A stretch of 64,000 nt of DNA from Desulfobacter curvatus DSM 3379 (GTDB lineage: Bacteria; Desulfobacterota; Desulfobacteria; Desulfobacterales; Desulfobacteraceae). The DNA is taken from assembly GCF_000373985.1 (NCBI RefSeq), contig NZ_KB892968.1, positions 1 through 64,000 of the forward strand, read 5' to 3'. The position numbers were made by a program, and so were the translations under genes. The notes under the pieces are model-generated. The model saw nothing but the letters and a program-made list of their open reading frames with translations, ran no database searches and had not been told where the DNA came from. This document shows positions 36,494-46,367 of this stretch, piece after piece. How positions within the stretch are numbered: position 1 is the first letter of the stretch; the number at the start of each line of letters is the position of its first letter.

Positions 36494-38169
36494 AGTCGCC
36501 CGCTGCGAATAATGGCCACCAATAGCCAGATACCAAGAACGGCTGCCGCGATAAATCCGGCAATGCCGATGATGGAAACCCCGAATATCATGGGTGGGAT
36601 CCGGGAGTTGAGCACAATAGCCGAACCCAGGATCAGGGCGGCAATGATAATGGCAAATGAGATTCGATTGGATGTCTGGTCCTGGGTCATCATTATCCGA
36701 TCCAGGCCCTCAATACTGACCGTTGCCTTAATTTTGCCCTGCTTGATCTGGGTGATGATGCTGCCCGTATCCCCGGGCAGGGTCTGCAGCAACGCCATGG
36801 TGTCCTTGGCAATTGTTGCCAACTCACGGGAGATCCGGGGCAATGAATATTTTTTTAAAGTGGCGGACCTGATATAGGGCCGGGCATGGCCAAGCATGTC
36901 AAACTGTGGATCTAATTGGCGTGCCACGCCCTCGATACTGAGAAATGCCTTTATCATCAAAAACAGGTCCGGGGGGATTCTCATTCCGTGCCGGGTGCAA
37001 AGCTCAAGAAACTGGTGAATCATGCGGCTGGGATTGAGTTCTTCAAGCTTTCTGGACAGATATAGGGCGCAAAATTGTGAAAGATCCTTTTCCAGGGACG
37101 CCATGTTTACCGATACCTCAGGCTCGGTCAAACGGCACAGCAGACGGGCGGTGTTACGGGTGTTGTTTGAGGCAAGCCCCTGGAGTAGATCAATGAATAA
37201 CTCCCGGGTGGATGAATCCACAAATCCGGTCATGCCGAAATCAATCATACAGATGCGCTGGTCGTTCAGGATAAAGATATTGCCCGGATGGGGATCGGCA
37301 TGAAAGAAGCCGAATTCAAATACCTGGCGCAAGACAAAATCAGCACCTGTGCGTGTAATTTTTTTTCGGTCAAAGCCTGCCCGGTCAATGGCCTTAACAT
37401 CATCGGCCTTGATCCCCTGGATAAATTCCATACACAGCACCCGTTGTGTGGAATGGGACCAGTATACTTCGGGAATATGGATGGCAGGCTCTTTGGCAAA
37501 TTGTTCTGCCATCTGTTCCATATTGGCCGCCTCCACCATATAGTCGAGTTCCTTTTCCAGGGACCGGGCAAACTCTTCAACGATTTTTACGGGTCTAAAT
37601 ATCTCCATATCTTCCAGGTTTTTTTCCATGACCTGGGCCAAATAGTGAATAATTTCCAGATCGACCGCAACTGTTTTGCGGATACCGGGGCGCTGAATTT
37701 TCACCGCCACCGGTTCGTTTGGTGAAAGTTCAGCCCGGTGGACCTGTCCAATGGAGGCCGAAGCAAACGGATCTTTTTCGAAGGAGTGGAACACGTCACT
37801 GATGGGTTTGCCGAACTCCGCAAGGATAATTTGCTCAACCTGTTCAAACGGAAAAGACGGTACCTTGTCCTGGAGTTTGGCAAGCTCCCGGGTCAGGTCC
37901 AGGGGGATCAAATCAGGACGCGAGGATAATACCTGGCCCATTTTAATAAAAGTGGGTCCAAGCTCTTCCAGCACCATCCTGATCCGTTGATTCCTGGACA
38001 GTTTTTGATGGGGTTTTGAAAACGGAATGATATCTAAATAATGGTCAATCTTCATGGCATCAATAATATTTTCAAACCCGTATTTGAAAATGATGCCGAT
38101 AATCTGCTGGTAACGGACCAGATGCCGGTACCGTTTAGTGACCTTGGAAACGGTCTTAAAGCTGAGCAT
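36490..38169 (-). CDS. ABC1/UbiB-family atypical kinase
   Basis: 559 residues with the family signatures: the KxGQ-type motif IKMGQVLSSRPDLIP, SASIGQVHRAEL, VAVKIQRPGI, FGFFHADPHPGN and MIDFGMTG. Two C-terminal membrane helices follow (ISFAIIIAALILGSAI, GIAGFIAAAVLGIWLLVAII). UbiB proteins support quinone synthesis or lipid homeostasis through an ATPase activity. In a menaquinone organism the exact role is unclear. It converges with and overlaps the dikinase gene by 4 bp, and is last in an operon with a phasin-like gene and an acyl-CoA dehydrogenase. Confidence 0.93.
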   Translation of the reverse strand: MLSFKTVSKVTKRYRHLVRYQQIIGIIFKYGFENIIDAMKIDHYLDIIPFSKPHQKLSRNQRIRMVLEELGPTFIKMGQVLSSRPDLIPLDLTRELAKLQDKVPSFPFEQVEQIILAEFGKPISDVFHSFEKDPFASASIGQVHRAELSPNEPVAVKIQRPGIRKTVAVDLEIIHYLAQVMEKNLEDMEIFRPVKIVEEFARSLEKELDYMVEAANMEQMAEQFAKEPAIHIPEVYWSHSTQRVLCMEFIQGIKADDVKAIDRAGFDRKKITRTGADFVLRQVFEFGFFHADPHPGNIFILNDQRICMIDFGMTGFVDSSTRELFIDLLQGLASNNTRNTARLLCRLTEPEVSVNMASLEKDLSQFCALYLSRKLEELNPSRMIHQFLELCTRHGMRIPPDLFLMIKAFLSIEGVARQLDPQFDMLGHARPYIRSATLKKYSLPRISRELATIAKDTMALLQTLPGDTGSIITQIKQGKIKATVSIEGLDRIMMTQDQTSNRISFAIIIAALILGSAIVLNSRIPPMIFGVSIIGIAGFIAAAVLGIWLLVAIIRSGRL

Positions 38170-38192
38170 GGTCAGGGCAAGATGCCTGAATT

Positions 38193-38495
38193 TCAGGCGC
38201 CCTTTTCAATTTTTTCAGTCAACTCATCAATCCGGGCATTAAGCGCATCAACGTCAGAACGGGTGGGCAGATCCAGACGTTTGAGCACTGATTCCACAAT
38301 CTCTTCAACTTTTTTGTCGAGACCGGATTTTGCATCATCATACCGTTTTTTACACTCATCTAAAAAGTCCTTTGCTTCTTTCTGGTTCATCTCAGACTGT
38401 TGGGCAAACTCCTTGGCAAAGGCCTCAATCTCTTTTTTGGAGCGCAGCGCCATGCCCACACCGGTGAGCAGACTGTTTTTCAGTGTTTCAAGCAT
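38193..38495 (-). CDS. Phasin-like / PhaF-type coiled-coil protein
   Basis: 100 residues from the ATG at 38495, which has GGAGG 8 bases upstream; longer frames to 38708 overlap the preceding gene. The protein is nearly all helical: KNSLLTGVGMALRSKKEIEAF, then charged heptads ending LNARIDELTEKIEKG. This resembles short polyhydroxyalkanoate-granule regulators (phasin superfamily). It lies between an acyl-CoA dehydrogenase and a UbiB-type gene. A direct role in PHA metabolism is inferred, not shown. Confidence 0.75.
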   Translation of the reverse strand: MLETLKNSLLTGVGMALRSKKEIEAFAKEFAQQSEMNQKEAKDFLDECKKRYDDAKSGLDKKVEEIVESVLKRLDLPTRSDVDALNARIDELTEKIEKGA

Positions 38496-38520
38496 GTTCT
38501 TTTCCTCCATTTTATTTTTA

Positions 38521-40368
38521 CTATTTTGAGCCAAAGGAAACATCCTGTATATCTTCCACACAGGAATCCCCTTCAATAATAGCATCCATTTTACCATAAG
38601 ATCCGGGTAAAAGAGTATTAATAAAAAATCTGGCCGAGGCCATCTGGCCTGCATAAAACGCGACATCTTTATTTTTGGCGGCCTTGGCAGCCACAGCTTC
38701 GGGATCAAGGGAACCTACTTTTTTTGCCAGCTTGGGCGCGGCAATGCAGGCGCGCCACAGATGCATCCAGGCAAAGGCCATATCCCCTGTAATATCCAGG
38801 AAGGGATGGGCAAAGGCATAGGCGTTAAGTGCTTTTTCAGACCTTGCCCTTGCACCAAGTTCATAGGCTACAACACCATACCGGTCCAGGGCAAGTTCCA
38901 CCTTTTCGGCAAGAACGGAAAGGCCATCAATTAACAGGGCCTCGTGTATGGTTTTTCTGATCTGATCCAGAAAATAGGTAAAACTTTGGCCTTTGTTCAT
39001 GGCCAGCTTGCGGCCAAGCAGATCCATGGCCTGGATGCCGTTGGTGCCTTCATAAATCATGAATATCCTGGAGTCGCGCATGAGCTGCTCTGCCGGAAAC
39101 TCCTTGCAGTATCCATATCCGCCGTAAACCTGGACACCGTGGGAGCAGACCTCAAGGGCTTTATCTGTGATATAGCCCTTGACGATAGGGGTTAGTACCT
39201 CAATTAATGCTGCAGTATTGGCTTTTAATTTTTCATCATCCGTGGTGTGAACGATATCCTCGCACTTGGCATAGTAATAGTGCAGGGAGCGCATGCCTTC
39301 GGTGTATACCTTCATGTTCAACAACTGGCGTTTAACATCCGGGTGATTGATGATGGTTACGTTTTTGGCAGTGGCATCCTTGCCTGCCGTAAGATGTCGC
39401 CCCTGTACCCGGGTTCTGGCATAATCAAGGGCATTCATATACGCGGCCGACGCCACGGCAAACCCCTGTATGCCCACAAAGGCACGGGCTTCGTTCATCA
39501 TTTTAAACATTTCGGGCATGCCCTTGTTTTCTTCACCAAGAAGGGTGCCGATGCAAGGCCCTTTGTCTCCCAAAGAGAGAGTGCAGGTGGCATTGCCGTG
39601 AATACCCATTTTTTCTTCAAGGCCTGTACACACCACATTGTTGAATTCTCCCAGCGATCCGTCCTCATTGACCAGGTATTTGGGTGCCAGGAACAAGGAG
39701 ATACCCCGGGTACCGGCCGGTGCGCCCTCAATACGGGCAAGAACCGGATGGATAATGTTATCGCAAAGATCGTGTTCGCCTGCAGAGATGAAAATCTTTG
39801 TGCCCTGGATGGTATAGGTGCCGTCATCGTTTAGGGTGGCTGTGGTGGTCAAGGCCCCTACGTCGGAACCGGCCTCGGGTTCCGTCAGAAGCATGGTGCC
39901 GCCCCACTGGCCTGCAAACATTTTTTTCATGTACAATTTTTTCTGGGTTTCGTCACCAAAGGCTTCCACCAGTTTGGCGGCGCCGTGGGTCATGCCGTAA
40001 TAGAGCATAAAGGCGGAATTGGCCCCCACCATATATTCCAAGGCAGCACACCCCACGGTTTTGGGCATACCCTGGCCGCCCACATCCGGATCATCGCACA
40101 TGGCCAACCATTCACCTTCGCAGAACAGCTTCCAGGCCCGCTTAAAGGAGTCAGGGGTGGTCACTTTACCATTCTCAAGGGTACAGCCGATCTCATCCCC
40201 GTCCTTGAATGTGGGAAGGATTTCCTTAATAGAAAGGGTTCTTGCTTCCGAGACGATGAGGTCAATGGTCTTTTTATTAAACTCTTCAAACAACTCATGT
40301 TCAACTGTGCCAATTTGTTCATGCAATACAAAGTCGACGTCACGTCTGTCTGCGATTGCCTGTGCCAT
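38521..40368 (-). CDS. Acyl-CoA dehydrogenase (long, DmdC-like type)
   Basis: 615 residues of the FAD-dependent acyl-CoA dehydrogenase family with the extra C-terminal domain found in the 580-620-residue group. Motifs: WGGTMLLTEPEAGSDVGALTTTA (FAD/substrate), KIFISAGEHDL, YGGYGYCKEFPAEQLMRDSRI, and the catalytic Glu region MIYEGTNGIQAMDLLGRKL. It oxidises an acyl-CoA or thio-acyl-CoA, with electrons passed to ETF. The chain length cannot be read. First gene of a three-gene operon; a large perfect inverted repeat lies just upstream. Confidence 0.92.
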   Translation of the reverse strand: MAQAIADRRDVDFVLHEQIGTVEHELFEEFNKKTIDLIVSEARTLSIKEILPTFKDGDEIGCTLENGKVTTPDSFKRAWKLFCEGEWLAMCDDPDVGGQGMPKTVGCAALEYMVGANSAFMLYYGMTHGAAKLVEAFGDETQKKLYMKKMFAGQWGGTMLLTEPEAGSDVGALTTTATLNDDGTYTIQGTKIFISAGEHDLCDNIIHPVLARIEGAPAGTRGISLFLAPKYLVNEDGSLGEFNNVVCTGLEEKMGIHGNATCTLSLGDKGPCIGTLLGEENKGMPEMFKMMNEARAFVGIQGFAVASAAYMNALDYARTRVQGRHLTAGKDATAKNVTIINHPDVKRQLLNMKVYTEGMRSLHYYYAKCEDIVHTTDDEKLKANTAALIEVLTPIVKGYITDKALEVCSHGVQVYGGYGYCKEFPAEQLMRDSRIFMIYEGTNGIQAMDLLGRKLAMNKGQSFTYFLDQIRKTIHEALLIDGLSVLAEKVELALDRYGVVAYELGARARSEKALNAYAFAHPFLDITGDMAFAWMHLWRACIAAPKLAKKVGSLDPEAVAAKAAKNKDVAFYAGQMASARFFINTLLPGSYGKMDAIIEGDSCVEDIQDVSFGSK

Positions 40369-40677
40369 GTTATTATTCCTTTTTTCAAACTATTCTTGTT
40401 TATAAGGGCATGTGTTGTTGTGTACAACAACACATGCCGACTGACGAAAAGCATGGTATATGTAGTATAAAAAAATTGATATTTCCAAATCTTTTTGAAA
40501 ATAGTTTGCCTTAATTTTGAAACCCATTTTATCATCCCTTCTATTTATTCATACAATAAGGTTTAAATATGGTTATTTTTTTGCTAACAATAGTGTTAAA
40601 TTTGCTCCGGTTTCATAAAAGCCTAAGACGTTGGTTCTCAAGAAATGAATATCTAAATTAATGGATACAAAAGACGC
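40369..40677. other. Divergent intergenic region with palindrome
   Basis: 309 AT-rich bases between the acyl-CoA dehydrogenase operon and the metallo-hydrolase gene. Apart from the inverted repeat at 40407-40438 I see no gene or clear promoter. Confidence 0.4.
40407..40438. promoter_or_regulatory. Perfect 14-bp inverted repeat upstream of acyl-CoA dehydrogenase
   Basis: GGCATGTGTTGTTG and CAACAACACATGCC with a 4-base centre (TGTA), 38 bp upstream of the start codon. It could be a dimeric-regulator operator or a very stable 5'-UTR hairpin. Confidence 0.55.
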
Positions 40678-41517
40678 ATGCGAATAAAATGTTGGGGATC
40701 CAGGGGGTCCGTCTGTGTATCAGGGCAACAATATATCAAATACGGCGGAGATACCACCTGTTTTGAGATCCAGGCCGATTCCGGTGAAATTGTGATCATT
40801 GATGCCGGTACCGGTATCCGTAGGCTTGGTAAGCATCTGGTTCAAAATAAAGTTAAGACATGTTATCTGCTTTTGACCCATACCCACTGGGACCACATCA
40901 TTGGCCTGCCTTTTTTTCATCCCCTGCTTTATGGGAACACAACGGTTCATATCCAGGATCGCACCTTTGCCGGCCTGACCACAAAAAAAGTTATTGAACA
41001 GGTTATGCGTATGCCTTTTTTCCCCGTGGGATTAACGGCTTACAACGCTGACATCCGGTTTGATGCATCTTTGAACAAGCGTTTTTCCATCGGCAGCCTG
41101 GATATTGAAGCCATTCCCACATCCCACTCCCAAAACAGCCTGGGATACAAGTTTACGGAAAAGGGGAAAACATTTGTGTTTTTAACGGACAATGAACTGG
41201 GATATGTCCATGCCCGTGGCAAAAGCGTTGAAGAATACATTGACTTCTCAAAAAATGCGGATGTGCTGTTTCATGACACCGAGTACACGGATAATGAATA
41301 CCTGAATCGAACCGGGTGGGGGCACTCTTGCCTGTCCGATGTTCTGGATTTAAGCGCGAGGGCGTCAGTGGGGCAGCTTGGCCTGATCCATATCAACCAG
41401 GACAGAAGCGATGACCAAGTGGATGTCATGGTTGATCATGGCCGCCGGTTTTTCAATGACAATCACCTTTCCATTTCCTGTTATGCCGTTTCGGCGGATT
41501 TTGAAATCTTTTTATAG
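40678..41517 (+). CDS. Metallo-beta-lactamase-fold hydrolase
   Basis: 279 residues with the di-zinc motif HTHWDH (H-x-H-x-D-H), a His in IPTSHSQNS, an Asp in FLTDNELG and HDTEY, and a C-terminal LIHINQDRSDDQ in place of the usual final His region. The N-terminus (CWGSRGSV, YGGDTTCFEI, IDAGTGIRRLG) is typical of the group related to phosphodiesterases such as PhnP/RNase Z-like proteins and CpdA-like cyclic phosphodiesterases. The substrate is unknown. The ribosome site is weak. The permease gene follows after 39 bp. Confidence 0.88.
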   Translation: MRIKCWGSRGSVCVSGQQYIKYGGDTTCFEIQADSGEIVIIDAGTGIRRLGKHLVQNKVKTCYLLLTHTHWDHIIGLPFFHPLLYGNTTVHIQDRTFAGLTTKKVIEQVMRMPFFPVGLTAYNADIRFDASLNKRFSIGSLDIEAIPTSHSQNSLGYKFTEKGKTFVFLTDNELGYVHARGKSVEEYIDFSKNADVLFHDTEYTDNEYLNRTGWGHSCLSDVLDLSARASVGQLGLIHINQDRSDDQVDVMVDHGRRFFNDNHLSISCYAVSADFEIFL

Positions 41518-41556
41518 TCCTTATGTAAAATTGGGCGACACCTTCGGTTCTTAACT

Positions 41557-43158
41557 ATGTCACGCATGTTATCTGTTTTTTTCGATTTTTTGACTTCAAT
41601 CCTGCAGCGTTTTCCCCAAAGAACATGGGAAGCCGTCAAGAATTTTGCCCACCCACGGGTGGTCACTATGCTCTTTTTCGGGTTCAGTGCAGGACTTCCC
41701 ATTCTGCTTATTTTTTCCTCCCTTTCCCTTTGGCTTCGTGAGGCAGGGATCCAACGTTCGGCGGTTACCTTTTTTTCCTGGGCAGCATTAGGCTATTCCT
41801 TTAAATTTATCTGGGCCCCGTTGGTGGATCAGATGCCTATTCCGGTGATAAGCCGGAGGCTTGGCCGTCGCAGGGCCTGGATACTTCTGTCCCAGATCTG
41901 TATTGCCGCATCCATTTTTGCCATGGCCATGATTGATCCGGCAAAGGGGCAAAATTATATGGTTTTCATGGCCCTGGCAGCTGTGGGTCTAGGCTTTTCT
42001 TCGGCTACCCAGGACATTGCCATTGATGCCTACCGCATTGAATCTGCCGACGAAAGTCTCCAGGCGCTTATGGCTTCGGTGTATATTGCCGGATACCGCA
42101 TCGGGATGCTGGCCGCAGGTGCAGGTGCGTTGTTTCTGGCACAGATCAAAGGCTCATCGCCGGGTGCTTATGATTATACAGCCTGGCGTACGGCCTATCA
42201 GATTATGGCTGGGCTAATGGCCATTGGAATAACCACGGTATTTGTGATTAAAGAACCTGAAATAACAGCCAAAGAAACAAATCATAGCCGAACCACGGAT
42301 CATGCCCGGTTTTTTATTCTTTTTTTAGTGTCTGCCGCGGCGTTTGTGGGATGGTTTTATTTTTCATCCGGGATTGCATCAACATTAAAGGCGCAGGTGA
42401 TTTTGATTGTAAAAAATCCCTCTGCAGGCGGATTTATAATTGAAGCCGCAAGGCTTGCCGGGGGGATCTGCGCTGGGCTTATCGCTGCAAGGGCAATGGT
42501 GGCCCTGAAGGTGGCGGATATGGAGATGATCCGGTCTGCCTATGTTGAACCTGTCTCGGATTTTTTTTCCCGGTACGGGAGGAGTTTGGCATGGCTGCTT
42601 CTTGCACTCATCGGCCTGTACCGGATTTCAGATATTGTTTTAGGTGTTATCTCCAATGTTTTTTACCAGGATATGGGATTTTCAAAAATTCACATCGCAA
42701 GCATCGTAAAAACATTTGGGCTGTTTATGACCATTGCCGGCGGTTTTCTGGGAGGTACCCTGTCTATCCAGTTCGGGGTGATGCGTATTCTTTTTGCCGG
42801 GGCGTTGCTGTCGGCACTTACAAACCTCTTGTTTGTTCTCATGGCCTGGACCGGTCCGGCCCTGCCCATGCTTTACCTTGTGATTTCTGCGGACAATTTG
42901 GCCGGCGGCCTGGCCGGCGCAGCATTTGTGGCCTTTTTATCCAGCCTGACCAATGTTCGGTTCACCGCCATTCAATACGCCGTATTTTCATCCTTAATGA
43001 CCCTTGTGCCCAAGATGTTTTCCGGATATTCCGGGGGCATGGTAGACCAACTGGGATACCCTGTATTTTTCACGGTGACCGCCGTGATGGGTATCCCAGT
43101 TTTGATTTTAATCTTGATCTGCAAGACTCGACTGAAAATTAACGAAACCAAAAGTTGA
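41557..43158 (+). CDS. AmpG-like MFS permease
   Basis: 533 residues with 12-14 membrane helices. The N-terminal part shows the AmpG-type pattern FFGFSAGLPILLIFSSLSLWLREAG, then FKFIWAPLVDQ and RRLGRRRAWILLSQ, and SATQDIAIDAYRIE. AmpG imports anhydro-muropeptides for cell-wall recycling, and the match with these loops is good. The insert between helices 6 and 7 is longer than in the E. coli protein. It converges with gcvPB (one base between stops). Confidence 0.88.
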   Translation: MSRMLSVFFDFLTSILQRFPQRTWEAVKNFAHPRVVTMLFFGFSAGLPILLIFSSLSLWLREAGIQRSAVTFFSWAALGYSFKFIWAPLVDQMPIPVISRRLGRRRAWILLSQICIAASIFAMAMIDPAKGQNYMVFMALAAVGLGFSSATQDIAIDAYRIESADESLQALMASVYIAGYRIGMLAAGAGALFLAQIKGSSPGAYDYTAWRTAYQIMAGLMAIGITTVFVIKEPEITAKETNHSRTTDHARFFILFLVSAAAFVGWFYFSSGIASTLKAQVILIVKNPSAGGFIIEAARLAGGICAGLIAARAMVALKVADMEMIRSAYVEPVSDFFSRYGRSLAWLLLALIGLYRISDIVLGVISNVFYQDMGFSKIHIASIVKTFGLFMTIAGGFLGGTLSIQFGVMRILFAGALLSALTNLLFVLMAWTGPALPMLYLVISADNLAGGLAGAAFVAFLSSLTNVRFTAIQYAVFSSLMTLVPKMFSGYSGGMVDQLGYPVFFTVTAVMGIPVLILILICKTRLKINETKS

Positions 43159-43159
43159 A

Positions 43160-44614
43160 TTACCCTTTAAGACAGGGTTTCCGTGCCGCAGTCACTTCGT
43201 CCAGCCGTGTCACCTTCGGAAGATGGGGCGCGGATTTCAATTCATCGGGGTTTGAAGCAGCCTCTTTAACAATGGCCTTTACTGCCTCAATGAACTGGTC
43301 AATGTCATCTTTGGATTCGGTTTCCGTGGGTTCAACCATAAAGGCCGCATCCACTACCAGGGGGAAATATACCGTGGGGGGATGAAATCCGTAATCCAGA
43401 AGACGTTTGGCCATATCCATGGTGCTGATATGGTGTTCTTGAACACTTTTGTCGGTAAAGACACATTCATGCATACAGGGTCTGTCATAGGGCAGATCCA
43501 GGGTCGTTTTAAGGCTTTCCTTAATATAGTTGGCATTGAGCACGGCAAGCTGGGACGCACGCTTTAAGCCGTCTCCCCCCATGGACAGAATATAGGCATA
43601 GGCCCTGACCATGACACCGAAATGGCCATAAAAGGTGTGCATCCGACCAATGGTATCCGGGCAATCCGTAATAAAAGAATAGGTGTCGTTTTCCTTTTCA
43701 ACCCTTGGCACAGGAAGAAAGGGAATCAGCTCATCGACCACGGCCACCGGACCTGAACCGGGGCCGCCGCCGCCGTGTGGGGTGGAAAAGGTCTTGTGAA
43801 GATTTAAATGGAGTACATCAATGCCAAGTTCGCCGGGCTTGATGATTCCCATAACGGCATTCATGTTGGCGCCGTCTCCATAGACAAGGCCGCCCTTGGC
43901 ATGGACAATGTCACAGACCTCCTTGATGTTTTCCTCAAACAGGCCCAGGGTGTTGGGGTTGGTGATCATGATGCCGGCGGTATCTTCGTCCATGGCCTCG
44001 GCCACCGTCTGGGGATCCAGTATCCCTTTGGGACCTGATTTGATATTCACGGACTTATATCCGCAAAGGGTTGCCGAGGCCGGATTGGTGCCATGGGCCG
44101 TGTCAGGGATCAGGATTTTTGAGCGCTGTTTTCCCTGTTTGGCGTGCCAGGCATGGATCATGAGCATACCGGTGAGTTCCCCATGTGCCCCGGCCGCCGG
44201 TTGTAACGTGACAGCGGGAAATCCCGTGATCTCTCCGAGCAGTTGCTCCAACTCATACATCAATTTTAAGGCGCCCTGGGAAAATTCATCCCCGGCCAAC
44301 GGATGGGCGACAACAAATCCTTTTCGGGATGCCTGGACCTCATTGGTTTTGGGATTGTATTTCATGGTGCAGGAACCCAAAGGATACATGCCTGAATCTA
44401 TACAAAAATTCCATTGGGACAGGCGGGTAAAATGACGAACAACATCAAGTTCGGAAAGTTGCGGAAGTTCCGGTGCATCACCGGTGAGTGCCGGATCAAG
44501 ATCCGCTCTTGGCACATCACTTCTGGGCATGGAAATACCGCATCTGCCGTCCCGGCTTTTGTCCCATAGTTCAGGTTCGTTAAATATAAGGCCGGTTGTG
44601 CCTGGCTTTGTCAT
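43160..44614 (-). CDS. gcvPB: Glycine dehydrogenase (decarboxylating) subunit 2
   Basis: 484 residues, the C-terminal half of the split P protein. It holds the PLP-lysine motif LNLHKTFSTPHGGGGPGSGP near residue 270, and PAAGAHGELTGMLMI upstream. With subunit 1 it decarboxylates glycine and passes aminomethyl to the lipoyl arm of GcvH. Its start overlaps the gcvPA stop. Split P proteins are common in anaerobes and thermophiles. Confidence 0.97.
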   Translation of the reverse strand: MTKPGTTGLIFNEPELWDKSRDGRCGISMPRSDVPRADLDPALTGDAPELPQLSELDVVRHFTRLSQWNFCIDSGMYPLGSCTMKYNPKTNEVQASRKGFVVAHPLAGDEFSQGALKLMYELEQLLGEITGFPAVTLQPAAGAHGELTGMLMIHAWHAKQGKQRSKILIPDTAHGTNPASATLCGYKSVNIKSGPKGILDPQTVAEAMDEDTAGIMITNPNTLGLFEENIKEVCDIVHAKGGLVYGDGANMNAVMGIIKPGELGIDVLHLNLHKTFSTPHGGGGPGSGPVAVVDELIPFLPVPRVEKENDTYSFITDCPDTIGRMHTFYGHFGVMVRAYAYILSMGGDGLKRASQLAVLNANYIKESLKTTLDLPYDRPCMHECVFTDKSVQEHHISTMDMAKRLLDYGFHPPTVYFPLVVDAAFMVEPTETESKDDIDQFIEAVKAIVKEAASNPDELKSAPHLPKVTRLDEVTAARKPCLKG

Positions 44615-45948
44615 TATTGTACCTCCTTTGCCAAAAGGTCAATGGCCTGTCTGGGCACGGTTTCCGTGGCACAGAAAAGATAATGGTCTGCCATGTCCGG
44701 GTAATAGGATTCAAGGGGGATCCCTGCATACAGATTGTGTTTTTTCGCAAGTTCACTTCGCTTGGCTGCAAATCCGGCTGGGGCTTTAAGAACAAATTCA
44801 TTGAAAAAGGCACCGTTGTAGACAGAACTGAACCCGGCATCCACAAGGGCATTTTTCAGGTAAACGGCTTTGTCGTGATTGAGCCGGGCGATTTCCCTGA
44901 TTCCGTTTTTTCCCGCGGCAGCCATGTATACGGCAGCGGTCATGGCGTTGAGGCCGTTATTGGAGCAGATGTTGGAAGAGGCTTTTTCTCTGCGGATATG
45001 CTGTTCTCTGGTGGCAAGGGTCAGCACATATCCACTTTGGCCGTTTGAATCGGTGGTTTTTCCCACAAACCGGCCGGGAAGGTTTCTCATCAGTTTTTTT
45101 GTTCCGGCTAACAGCCCAAGTCCCGGCCCGCCAAAGCTTTTGGTCATGCCAAGGCTTTGGCCTTCTCCTGCCACAAGATCAGCCCCAAAGCTACCCGGAC
45201 TTTTCAGTAAACCATGGGCTAACGCCTCGGTGAATGAGGTAATGAACAGGCAGTTTTTTTCATCGGCACAAGCTTTGAAACTGCCGAGATCTTCAATTTT
45301 TCCAAAAAAGTTAGGGGACTGAATGGCAACCCCTGCAATACCATCCATGGCTTTAAAGGCCGCTACATCCGTCAGGCCGTTTTTATCTGCCGGTATTTCA
45401 ACCATTTCAAATTCGGATGGGTTAAGATAGGTCTTCATGATTTGGCGATGGGCAGGGTGAACGAGGCTTGATACGGCGATTTTATTTGCCTTTTTTGACT
45501 TGTGCAAGGCAATCAGCGCACATTCCGCCAGGGCGGTGCCGCCGTCGTAATGGGATGCCGTGGCAATGTCCATGCCTAAAAGCGCTGTAATCATGGTTTG
45601 AAATTCATAGATCCCCTGCAACGTACCCTGGCTGACCTCGGGCTGGTAGGGGGTGTACGCCGTCATAAATTCGGATCTGGAAATAAGGTAGGGAACAATG
45701 GCTGGAATATGGTGGTCGTAGGAACCGGCACCCATCAGGCAGGTATATGATCCACATGCCGCATTTTGTGAGGCCAGTTCTTCCATTTCGGCATTTAGAT
45801 CCCATTCGCTTAACGCGTCGGGCAGGTTTAATCCGGTCTTTGTTTTCGCAGATTCGGGAATGATTTCAAATAGCTGATCCAGATCGGTGTGGCCTGTGAC
45901 AGCCAGCATTTGGTCAATGTCCTGTTTGGTATGCGGCAGATAACGCAT
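44614..45948 (-). CDS. gcvPA: Glycine dehydrogenase (decarboxylating) subunit 1
   Basis: 444 residues, N-terminal half of the split P protein. Family strings: YTPYQPEVSQGTLQGIYEFQTMI, MDIATASHYDGGTALAECAL, and KSFGGPGLGLLAGTKKLMRNLPGR. It lacks the PLP lysine, which is in subunit 2. It lies 5 bp behind gcvH in the operon. Confidence 0.97.
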   Translation of the reverse strand: MRYLPHTKQDIDQMLAVTGHTDLDQLFEIIPESAKTKTGLNLPDALSEWDLNAEMEELASQNAACGSYTCLMGAGSYDHHIPAIVPYLISRSEFMTAYTPYQPEVSQGTLQGIYEFQTMITALLGMDIATASHYDGGTALAECALIALHKSKKANKIAVSSLVHPAHRQIMKTYLNPSEFEMVEIPADKNGLTDVAAFKAMDGIAGVAIQSPNFFGKIEDLGSFKACADEKNCLFITSFTEALAHGLLKSPGSFGADLVAGEGQSLGMTKSFGGPGLGLLAGTKKLMRNLPGRFVGKTTDSNGQSGYVLTLATREQHIRREKASSNICSNNGLNAMTAAVYMAAAGKNGIREIARLNHDKAVYLKNALVDAGFSSVYNGAFFNEFVLKAPAGFAAKRSELAKKHNLYAGIPLESYYPDMADHYLFCATETVPRQAIDLLAKEVQ

Positions 45949-45953
45949 GGCAT

Positions 45954-46352
45954 TTATCCTTTCAGCATTTCAAGGTATGCAGCCTGGTCTTTCAGGCTGT
46001 CCATTTCGGACAAATCGTCGGGTTTAATTTTGACAAGCCAGCCTTTGTCATAGCAGTCGGTATTGACCAGTTCAGGCGCATCTTCAAGTTCTGAATTTAC
46101 CTCAACGATTTCACCTGCAATGGGAAGAAAAATTTCAGATACCGCTTTAACGGACTCCACGCTGCCAAATTCGTCTCCCTGGCCAAATGTATCACCAATT
46201 TCCGGCATTTCCACATAAACAATTTCGCCAAGCTGGTCCTGGGCATAGTCGGAAATACCCACGCTTACCAGATTGCCTTCAACTTTTGCCCATTCGTGAT
46301 CATCGGTGTATTTGACATCAGACGGAAAATTAAGTTCTTCAATGGATTTCAT
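45954..46352 (-). CDS. gcvH: Glycine cleavage system H protein
   Basis: 132 residues. Carries the lipoyl-lysine in SVESVKAVSEIFLPIAGEI (Lys near residue 66) and the family hallmark VGISDYAQDQLGEIVYVEMP. The lipoylated arm shuttles the aminomethyl intermediate between P, T and L proteins. Repeat copy F separates it from gcvT upstream. Confidence 0.97.
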   Translation of the reverse strand: MKSIEELNFPSDVKYTDDHEWAKVEGNLVSVGISDYAQDQLGEIVYVEMPEIGDTFGQGDEFGSVESVKAVSEIFLPIAGEIVEVNSELEDAPELVNTDCYDKGWLVKIKPDDLSEMDSLKDQAAYLEMLKG

Positions 46353-46367
46353 ATCGCCTCCTCATTT

